Source: Caulobacter mirabilis (GTDB lineage Bacteria > Pseudomonadota > Alphaproteobacteria > Caulobacterales > Caulobacteraceae). From it: a DNA stretch of 64,000 nt. Of the stretch, positions 52,263 to 61,100 are shown piece after piece; the first letter of the stretch is position 1, and each line of letters opens with the position of its first letter. The DNA is taken from the NCBI RefSeq assembly GCF_002749615.1, contig NZ_CP024201.1, positions 2,666,001 through 2,730,000 on the forward strand. Direction: 5' to 3'. The notes beneath the pieces were generated by a model. The model did no database searches, had not been told where the DNA came from, and worked only from the letters and a program-made list of their open reading frames with translations. Made by a program: the position numbers and the translations under genes.

Positions 52263-53890
52263 GCCTGCGTCACGCGCCCGAACTGCGTCGCCTGATCGCC
52301 GAGGAGCGTCGTCGACGGCGGGGCCCTTTGCTGCTGGCCGCCGCCGCCGCGGTCGTGGTCTCGGTCGCCGCCACCGTCCTGCTGGGCCTCTCGGGCTGGT
52401 TCATCACCGGCGCCGCGCTGGCCGGCCTGGCCGGCTTGGCGGCGGTGCAGACCTTCAACTACCTGCTGCCGTCGGCGATGATCCGGCTGCTGGCCATCCT
52501 GCGCACCGCCTTCCGCTATCTGGAACGCGTCAGCGGCCATGAAGCGGCGCTCAAGGCGTTGGCCGGCCTGCGTCCAAGGCTGTTCCGCGCCCTCGCCGGC
52601 GCGCCGGCGAAGGAGGCTCTGGCCCTATCCGGCGGGGAGGCCTCCGCACGGCTGGTCCAGGACGTCGACGCCATCGAGACCCTCTTCGTGCGTCTGTCCG
52701 CTCCCTGGGCCGCCGGCGCAGCCTTGATCATCGGCGTCGCCCTCGCCGGGCTCGCCGGGCCGGCGCCGGCCGTCGCCCTGGCGGCGTTCGCGATCCTCTC
52801 GGCCGCCGCCGGACGGCTGCTGGCCGAGCGTCTGACCGCCGCGCCGGGCGCGGCCCGCCAGGTTCAGATAGGCGAGCTGAAGGACGCCGCCGCGGCGATC
52901 GCCGCCGCCGGCCCAGAACTCCGCTGCTACGGCCTGGAGGGCTGGGCCGTCGACACCCTTGATCGTCATGGCCGGGCCTTGGCCGAGACCCAGGTTGTCG
53001 GCGCCCGGGCCCAGGCGACGATCCAGACAGCGCAGTCGATCATCACGGGCCTCGGCGTCGCGACCATCTTCCTCCTGGCCGCCCCGTCGGCTCTGCCGCT
53101 CGCGGCCCTGGCCGGCCTGGCCGCCCTGGTCACGCTCGAAGCCGTGGCCGGCGCGGCCAAGGCCTTCGAGCAGGACGGCGCCGTCGCCGAGGCCGGTCGG
53201 CGGCTTGAACCCCTGTTGGCCGCCCCCGCCGCCGCCTCGGGCGATCGCCCGGACAGGCCGCCCTCGCTGGAGCTTGCCGGCCGCCGCCTGGCGCCCGGTG
53301 ATCGCGTCCTGCTGGCCGGACCATCCGGCGCCGGCAAGACCATCCTGATCGAACAACTCCTCGGACTGCGCGGCGCCGATCCGGACGGCCCCAGGATCGC
53401 GGGCCAGACGCCGGCGGCTCTCGGCCCCGCTTTCTCGCGAGCCTGCTTCGCCTGGGCGCCGCAGGACGCGGCGCTGCTGGCGGGTACGGTGCGCGAGAAC
53501 CTGCGGCTTGGCGCGCCGGGCGCCGACGACGAGGTCTTCTGGGCCGCCCTGCGCGACGCGGCGCTCGATCAGCGGGTGCGCGACCTGCCCCACGGCCTCG
53601 ACAGCTGGATCGGCGAGAACGGCGAGCGCCTATCCGGCGGCGAGCGTCGTCGCCTGTCGCTGGCCCGCGCCCTGCTGCGTCCAGCCCCCTGGCTGCTGCT
53701 GGACGAGCCGACCGAGGGCCTGGACGCCTGGACCGAAGCGCTGGTGCTGAAGCGGCTCGCCAAACGGCTGGATCAGACCGGCCAGGGCCTGATCATCGTT
53801 TCGCATCGCGAGGTTCCCTGCGATCTGGCGCGGCGACGCGTCGAGGTCACGCCGAGGGCTATCGCGGCGATACAGGCTACCAAGGCCTGA
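52259..53890 (+). CDS. cydC: Thiol exporter ABC subunit CydC
   Basis: 543-aa partner of CydD. Six helices (LLGLSGWFITGAALAGLAG near 41-59), then the ATPase with Walker A GPSGAGKT at 354-361, signature LSGGERRRLSLARALL and Walker B WLLLDEPTEGLD. GTG start within the overlap GTGA. Its end overlaps the convergent patatin-like gene by 14 bases. Confidence 0.94.
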   Translation: MSLRHAPELRRLIAEERRRRRGPLLLAAAAAVVVSVAATVLLGLSGWFITGAALAGLAGLAAVQTFNYLLPSAMIRLLAILRTAFRYLERVSGHEAALKALAGLRPRLFRALAGAPAKEALALSGGEASARLVQDVDAIETLFVRLSAPWAAGAALIIGVALAGLAGPAPAVALAAFAILSAAAGRLLAERLTAAPGAARQVQIGELKDAAAAIAAAGPELRCYGLEGWAVDTLDRHGRALAETQVVGARAQATIQTAQSIITGLGVATIFLLAAPSALPLAALAGLAALVTLEAVAGAAKAFEQDGAVAEAGRRLEPLLAAPAAASGDRPDRPPSLELAGRRLAPGDRVLLAGPSGAGKTILIEQLLGLRGADPDGPRIAGQTPAALGPAFSRACFAWAPQDAALLAGTVRENLRLGAPGADDEVFWAALRDAALDQRVRDLPHGLDSWIGENGERLSGGERRRLSLARALLRPAPWLLLDEPTEGLDAWTEALVLKRLAKRLDQTGQGLIIVSHREVPCDLARRRVEVTPRAIAAIQATKA

Positions 53891-55010
53891 AGCCGTCCAG
53901 CAGACCGGCGCGTTGCTCGGCGACCGGCGTGGTCCAGAGCGTCCCCGCTTCCGCGCGGGCCGCCGCCGCGTCGAAGACCCGCTTCATGCTGGCGGTGTCG
54001 AAGTTCAGCATGCTGCCGTTGTTTGGATCGTCGAGGATCGAGGTGACGCTGAGCGGCAGGTTGTGGCCGGCGCAGAAGGTCGCCGCCAGGCCCAGCGCTT
54101 GACGGTAGGAGAAGCGCAGCATGGTGTCGAAACTGCGCATCAGCACTGACGGCAGGTTCGGCTGTGTCGTCCGCGGCGCCTGTTCCAGCACGGTGTTGAC
54201 GATGACGTAGACCCGCCCGCGATGCAGACGTCGGCCCAGCTTCTTCCAACGGAGCATGGCCTCCGGCATCAGGAACAGCGGCGTCGAGACGCCCCCGTCG
54301 ACGTGCAGCTCCTCGAAGGCTTCGCCGTCGATCTCAATCCGGAACCGCCGCGGCGGAAACAGGCCCGGCAGGCTGGACGAGGCGATCAGCACGTCCCGGA
54401 ACAGAGCGACCGCCGCTTCCCCGCCTCGTGACGCGATGGCCCCCATGTCCCAGATGACGGTCTTCTGACGGTCCAGGTCGGTGGTCGCCACCAGCAGTCG
54501 CCGCCCTGCCGCATGCTCGCGCGCCACCGCGTCGATCATCCGTTCGCCGACGAAGGGCGAGATCAACCGCTCCAGCCCCTCGGCCCGCAGCAGGCTTCCC
54601 AGCGCCGGGCCCAGCGGACCGCCGAGCAGCCGGTTGGCGTGACCGCCGATGTAGGCGTCGGCCAGTTCGTCATCCCAGTCCGAGCCGAGGAAGGCGAACG
54701 GCGCCAGCAGCGCCCCGGTGCTGACCCCGGTGACGATGGCGAAATGCGGCCGCGCGCCGGCGCGGGTCAGGCCGACCAGCGCGCCCGCCCCGAAGGCGCC
54801 GCCCGCCGCCCCGCCGGAGATGGCCAGCAGGTTGAAGTCCTCGCGTGTCCACAGCGACTTCGGCAGGGCGAGGCGGTCGGCGGCCTCGGCCAGCGACTCT
54901 TCGGCCTCGTCCACTGTCAGCCGAAGTCCGTCGAAGCCGGGAACGCCCGCTCCAGGCGGCGGCGGCAGGCGCGCCGAACCGCCCCGCCTGCGTCCCGGCC
55001 AATCCGACAT
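53877..55010 (-). CDS. Patatin-like phospholipase/esterase
   Basis: 377-aa patatin-fold hydrolase. Oxyanion motif GGAAGGAFGAG near 66-76, nucleophile Ser97 in GVSTG, and catalytic Asp238 in HVDGGVSTP. An N-terminal extension of about 45 residues (Arg/Pro-rich) shows no clear signal peptide, so it is probably cytosolic. The ATG at 55010 follows AAAGGGAG. It lies 96 bases downstream of the giant autotransporter on the same strand; co-expression is possible but two hairpins lie between. Confidence 0.92.
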   Translation of the reverse strand: MSDWPGRRRGGSARLPPPPGAGVPGFDGLRLTVDEAEESLAEAADRLALPKSLWTREDFNLLAISGGAAGGAFGAGALVGLTRAGARPHFAIVTGVSTGALLAPFAFLGSDWDDELADAYIGGHANRLLGGPLGPALGSLLRAEGLERLISPFVGERMIDAVAREHAAGRRLLVATTDLDRQKTVIWDMGAIASRGGEAAVALFRDVLIASSSLPGLFPPRRFRIEIDGEAFEELHVDGGVSTPLFLMPEAMLRWKKLGRRLHRGRVYVIVNTVLEQAPRTTQPNLPSVLMRSFDTMLRFSYRQALGLAATFCAGHNLPLSVTSILDDPNNGSMLNFDTASMKRVFDAAAARAEAGTLWTTPVAEQRAGLLDGFRPW

Positions 55011-55046
55011 CCCAGCTCCCTTTCACAAACGCCGAGGACGGCGCAC

Positions 55047-55082
55047 GCCCCGAACCGCCTCGGGGCGGGATAGTTCCCGCCC
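55047..55082 (-). other. Two mutually exclusive hairpins between autotransporter and patatin genes
   Basis: Seen: GCCCCGA (55047-55053)/TCGGGGC (55060-55066) and GGGCGGGA (55063-55070)/TCCCGCCC (55075-55082). The two stems share 55063-55066 and cannot form together. No T run follows on either strand, so a classical terminator is not indicated; an attenuator or processing site is possible. Confidence 0.45.
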
Positions 55083-55106
55083 GCGGCGTCTGGAGTAAAG
55101 GGGTCG

Positions 55107-58100
55107 CTAGAACTTCCACTTCGCGGTCAGGCGACCGGAGTGGTTTTCGGTCTGGTCGCCGAACTCGGCCGAGTAGCCGAACTTGATCGCGAAGCGGTCC
55201 TTATCGGTGATGTTGAAGTCGACGCCGACCCGCCAGGCCTCCTTGTCCAGCGGCGTGCCGATCATCGCCGGGTCCGCCGCAGCGTTGGACCCGACCAGAC
55301 GGTAAGGCATCTCGATCCGGTCCTTGGAGCGGAAGACGCCGCCGACCGTCAGGGTCAGCGCGGCCGTGTTGGTCGGCCCCTCCGCCAGGGTGACGCCGAG
55401 CGCGATCTCGGGATTGGCGGAGCCCAGGATCATGGTTTCCGCATCGCCCCGGGCGCCCAGGCCGCCCGCGCCCTTCTCGCCGAACGCCGCCTGGCGCAGG
55501 GCCGTCGCCGCCAGATTCAGCGCCGGACGGACGAACACCCGGCCGCTGCGCAGAGTGTGCGCCAGTCGAACGTTGGCCTGGGCGTAGCTGGTGTCGAAAT
55601 CCGCCCGGGCGAGCAGCGGATCGAACACGTCGATCCAGCGCTGGCTCTCCATCTGCTGCAGGCCGCCGGTGATCGAGCCTCCGATCTCCGTCCCGCCTTC
55701 GCTCAGCCGCTTGAAGCCGAGGCCGACATGGACGCCGTGGCCCTCGATCAGGCCGCGACGGCCGCCGTCGATCTTGATCTGGTCGAGGCTGTCGTAGCCG
55801 AAGCCGCCGCTGACCGTCCAACCGCCCTCGAGCGGGCGCTCGAAGCCGGCCGCGAGCCGGACGCCGCGGCTTTCGACCGCGTAGTTCTCGACATCGCCGT
55901 CACGTTCGGAGGACGCCGCTTCCATCCGGCCCCAGACACAGAGCTCGGTCACCGGAACGCCAGGAGCGCCGCAGCTGAACAGGTCGCGCGAGAAGCTGGC
56001 CGCGGAGTCGTACTGGACATGCAGAGGGGCCAGGAAGCCTTCCGGGTTCAGCTGGGTGAACACGGCGGCGTAGGTCTTCTCGTCCCCGGCCTGCATGTTG
56101 CCCAGCAGCGCCATCATCCGGCCGATGCCGCCGGACCCGCCGGCCAGGATCGCCGAGTCCATGTGGCCGCCCAGGGCCCGTTCGTTGCGGTTCAGGAAGG
56201 GCTGGCCGAAGTTGCTGACGAAGGACAGGTGGATGCCGTCGCCGTCGCCCTTGACGCTGTAGTCGAGCGCCAGGGTGTCGACGATGCTGAGGCCATTGTC
56301 GACGCCGGCGCCGCCCGTGGCGAACAGCGTCACCGGATTGGCGTTCTCCAGCCAGGTCAGGGTGATCCCGCCGCGGCCGGCGACCGTCGCGTTGCCGGTG
56401 ACGTTGACCCGGTCGGACGCGTAGGGACCGAAGGCGACGTCGAAGCCCAGGTAGCCGCTGGCCGACTGGACGAAGTCGCCGTCCAGCTCGACCGTGTTGA
56501 TCACCCGTGTCCCGTAGAGGAGGTTGGCGGCGCGGTCGCCGACGCTGTCCAGGTTGGCGAAACCGGCCCCCGCCGCCAGGTCCAGCGGAACTTTCGGCGC
56601 GTCCAGGCCCATCAGGAACGCGCCGTTGTTGGTGAAGGTCCCGGTCGAGCCGGCGCCCTCGCGCAGATCGATCCGGCGCATGGCGATGTAGCTGGCGCCG
56701 GTCTCGTTGACGAAGGCGTTCTGGCCGCCGCCCAGAACCAGATCGCCGACGACCAGGCCGCGGTTGCGGATGCGGTCGTTGCCCGTGGTCCCGGTCACCG
56801 CCAGACCGGAGACGGCCGAGATCGAGCCGGTGGTGCTGACCAGGTTGTTGGCGCCGCCGTCCAGCCGCACGCCCGCGCCGGCTCCGCCGCCGCCGCGGAT
56901 CATGCCGCTGGACGTCAGGCTGATGTCGCCGCCGCCCAGGCTGCCCAGGCTCTGGGCGAAGACGCCCGTCGAGCCCTCGCCCGCCGCCAGCAGCTGGCCG
57001 GCGATCGCCAGGTTGATCGCCCCGCCGCGGCCCGCGCCGCCGGCGGTTCCCGCGAACGCGCCCTCGACCCAGCCGCCGCCGCCGCCCAGGCTCTGGGCGA
57101 TCAGGCCATAGGCCTGGTTTCCGAAGGCCAGGATGTCGCCGGTCTGGGTGAAGGCGATCGCGCCGCCGTCGCCCGCGTTCTGGTTGCTGCGCGTGACCTG
57201 GGTCGTCGGCGCGCGGCCGAAGACCGCGCCGCCGCCGCCGCCGATCGACTGCAGGAAGACGCCGTGCGAACGGTCGCCGTCCGAGCGGATCTGGCCGGTG
57301 TTGGCCACGGTGATCGCGCCGCCGTTCCCGGTCGCGCCGCCGGTCGCGCCGAGGCGGACCTGTAGGCTGTCGACGCCGGCCGCCGAAACCTGACCGCCGC
57401 CCGCGCCGATCGACTGGACGACCAGCACCGGCGCGTCCGCGCCCGTGGACGTCAGCCCGCCGCCGTAGACGGCGTTGACGACCCCGGCGTCCAGGCCGGC
57501 GCCGCCGTTGGCCCCGAGCGCGGCGTTCAACGTGACGCCGCCGGCCGCGGTGACCGCCGCCGATCGGGCCGCCGCCGCCGGGCCGCGGTTCACCACGACG
57601 CCGGCCGAACCGCCGCCGCCGCCGATGCTCTGCAGGATCACCGCCGGCGAGAAGGCGCCCGTGGAGATGATCTCGCCCGTGTGGTTGCGGAAGACGTCGC
57701 CGCCGGTCTCGTTGCGGCCGTTCTCGCCGCCGAGGGCCAGCTCGATCGGGCCCGCCTGGGTCCCGCTCGGCGCGGTCACGTCGATCAGTCCGCGACCGCC
57801 GCCGCCGCCGATCGACTGGACCAGGGTCCCCGGCGTGTTCCGGCCGGTGGTGACGATCCGGCCGGTGTGGCCGCTGCGGATGTCGCCGCCGTTGTTGTCC
57901 TGGCCGCCGACGCCGCCGAGGGCCAGGCGCAGGTGGATCGGCGCCGCGGTCCCCGGCAGGGTCGGATCGGTGATCCCCGTGGCCAGCACGCCGCGCAGCA
58001 GCACCGAGCCGCCGCCGCCGCCGATGGCCTGGTTGAACACGCCGACGCCGTTGTCGCCGCCGACGCCGAACGTGCCGCTGGTGTTCACGGTCACCAGGCC

Positions 58101-61100
58101 GGCGTTCATGCCGGCGACGTTCTTGCCGCCCGCCCGGCCTTCGATGACCGGATCAGGCACGACATGCGCGCCGCCCGGGCCGACGAAGGGCACGCCCGGC
58201 AGGCCGACGATGCCGGAGAAGTCGAACTCCGCCGAGCCGCCGCCGCCGTTGATGCTCTCGGCCTTGATCGCCACCGAGCCCTTGCCGAGCACGGTGATGT
58301 CGCCGGAATGGTTGACGGTGACCGCGCCGCCCGCGCCGCCGGTTCCGCCGCCCAGGCCGCCGACCAGCACGTTGACGACGCTGTTCAGGGCGAAGGCTTC
58401 GCCGCTGCCGCTGGCGCTGAGGGCCAGGTTGGCGTTGCCGCCGCCGCCGCCGATGCTCTGGGCCACGATGCCGTGCGAGTTGGCGCCGCGGGTGATGATC
58501 CGGCCGCTGTTGGTGACGTTGACCGCGCCGCCGTCGCCGCCGTCGCCGCCCAGGCCGCCGACCGAGAGCAGCGGCGTGATCGAGTCCTTCTTGGTGATCA
58601 TGGCGTTGGCCGCGATGACCATGCCGCCATTGCCGCCGCCGCCGCCGATCGACTGGGCCAGGATGCCGTGTGCGCCCGCGCCGGAGGTGTCGATCAGGCC
58701 GTCGTTGAGCACCGTCACGACCCCGGCGCTATTGCCCGAGCCGCCGGCCCCGCCGATGTTCAGCCCGGCCGCGATGCTGTCGTTCCCAGTATAGAGCGCC
58801 GTGACCGAGATCACCGACGAGCCGTTGCCGCCCCCGCCGCCCAGGCTCATGGCGAAGATGCCGTGCGCGCCGTCGCCCAGGGTGCCGATCTCGCCGGTGT
58901 TGGCGGCCGCCGTCTTCTGGTTGGTCACCGTGACGTTTCCGCCCACGCCGCCGGTTCCGCCCTTGCCGCCAAAGTTACCGACGAAGCGGTTGCTCTGGTT
59001 CGAGCCGCCGGCCACGCCGCCGACCACGTCGAGGATCAGGCCGGCGTCGCCGCCGCCGCCGCCGATGCTGTTGGCCGAGATGCCGGACGCGGCGCGTCCC
59101 TTGGTGAAGATCTGGCCGCGGTTGGTCACCTCGACCAGGCCGCCGGCGCCGCCGGTCCCGCCCGCGCCGCCGACGTTGATGTCGATCGAGTTGCTGGCGC
59201 GCGTCCCTTGCAGGCGGGCGTTGATCGCCGCGCCGCCGATGCCGCCGCCGCCGCCGATGCTCTGGGCCCGGACGCCGAACGACAGATCGCCCTCGGTGGC
59301 GATGATCCCGGTGTTGGTCACCTTCACCGCGCCCGCGTCGGCGCCCGTGCCGCCGCTGCCGCCGACGTTGATCGAGGTGGTGTTGGAGGTCGTGGTCGAC
59401 GGCGTGCCGCCGACCTGGAAGGCCAGGGTCCGGGCATGGCCGCCGATGCCGCCGCCGCCGCCGATCGCCTGGGCCAGGACGCCTTCGGCGTTGTCGCCCT
59501 TGGTGTAGATGGTCCCGGCGTTCGCCACCGTGACGCCGCCCGAGGTCGCGCCCGTGCCGCCGGTTCCGCCGACACCCACGGTCAGGGCCCCGGCCGAGCG
59601 GACGATGGCGTTGCTGGCCGCGCCGCCGGCGCCGCCGCCGCCGCCGATGCTCTGGGCGAACACCCCGCGGGCCTCGTCGCCCTCGGTCAGGACCACGCCC
59701 TTGACGTCGACGTCGACGTCGCCGCCGGTCGCGCCCACGCCGCCCTCGAGGCCGACGGAGACGCTGCCGCTGTAGGACTCGGCGTTGGCGCCCTGCCCGC
59801 TGGCGCCCGAGGCGCCGACCGTCGTGGCGCTGCTCGCGCCGCCGCCGCCGCCGATGCTCTGGGCGAAAACGCCGTGCGACTTGTCGCCCTTGGTTTCCAG
59901 GCGGCCGTCGCTCTTGACCTTGACGTCGCCCGCCGCGCCGCCGGCGCCGCCCTGGCGGCCCACGGTGATGCTGAGCGCGTTCTTGGTGAGGATGCCCAGC
60001 GCCAGGTCGAGGACGGTGTTGCCGCCGCCGCCGCCGATGCTCTGGGCGCGGATCGCCGAGGCGTTGTCGCCGCCGGTGGCGATGATCCCCTTGTGCTCGA
60101 CGTCGACGTCGCCGCCCGTGCCGCCGGCGCCGGTGGCGCCGCCCACGGCCAGGTTCAGGGCGTTGGCCTTGCGCAGGACGCCGAAGCCGATGTTGAAGTT
60201 GGCGTCGCCGCCGCCGCCGCCCAGCGACTGGGCGACCAGGCCGTCGCTGCCGTTTCCGGCGGTGAGCAGGTTGCCGTTGTGTTTGACGGCGACATCGTCG
60301 CCGCTGCCGGCGCCCGCCCCGGAGCCGCCGACGCTGATCAGCGCCGCCACGGTGTTGTCGCCGGCCGGGGCCACGGTGGCCGCGAAGGTGAAGTTCATGC
60401 CGGCCTTGCCGCCGCCGCCGCCGACCGACTGGGCGAACAGGGCCGCCGAATTGTCGCCGAAGGTGCGGATCAGCGCCGCCGCGCTGCTGCCGTCGCTGGC
60501 GTAGCCGCGGGTGACGGAGACCTTGCCGCCGTCTCCGCCCGAACCGCCGCTGCCGCCCACCCCGATGGCCATCGGGTTGCCGAACGGCGCGATCACGCCG
60601 GTGGCGTTGATGCCGCCGACCCCGCCGCCGCCGCCGATCGACTGCGCCAGGATGCCGTTGGCGTCGCCCGTGAACTGGACCGACTCGAAGGCGTCGCCGC
60701 CCGGCGCCGGGCTGGCCACGGCCCTGGCGTTGACGAAGATGTTGCCGGTGCTGTTCAGGGTCACGTCGCCGGCGTCCGCGCCGGTTCCGCCCGTGCCGCC
60801 CACGCCGACGCCCAGGGCGTAGCCCTTCTCGCCGCCGGCCGTGATCGCCGAGGAGACGTTCAGCCCGCCCGAGCCGCCGCCGCCGGCCACGCTCTGGACC
60901 AGCACGCCCACGGCGCCGATCCCGTCGACCATCACCTGGCCCTTCTGGACCACGTCGACGTCGCCGCTGATGTTGCCCGCGCCGCCGAAGCCGCCCAGGC
61001 CGAACGACACCGCCGGCTCCTTGGTCGACTTGTTGGCCGTGATTCCGCCCGAGACGTTGATCGCCCCGGAACCGCCGCCGCCGCCTACGCTCTGGGCCAG

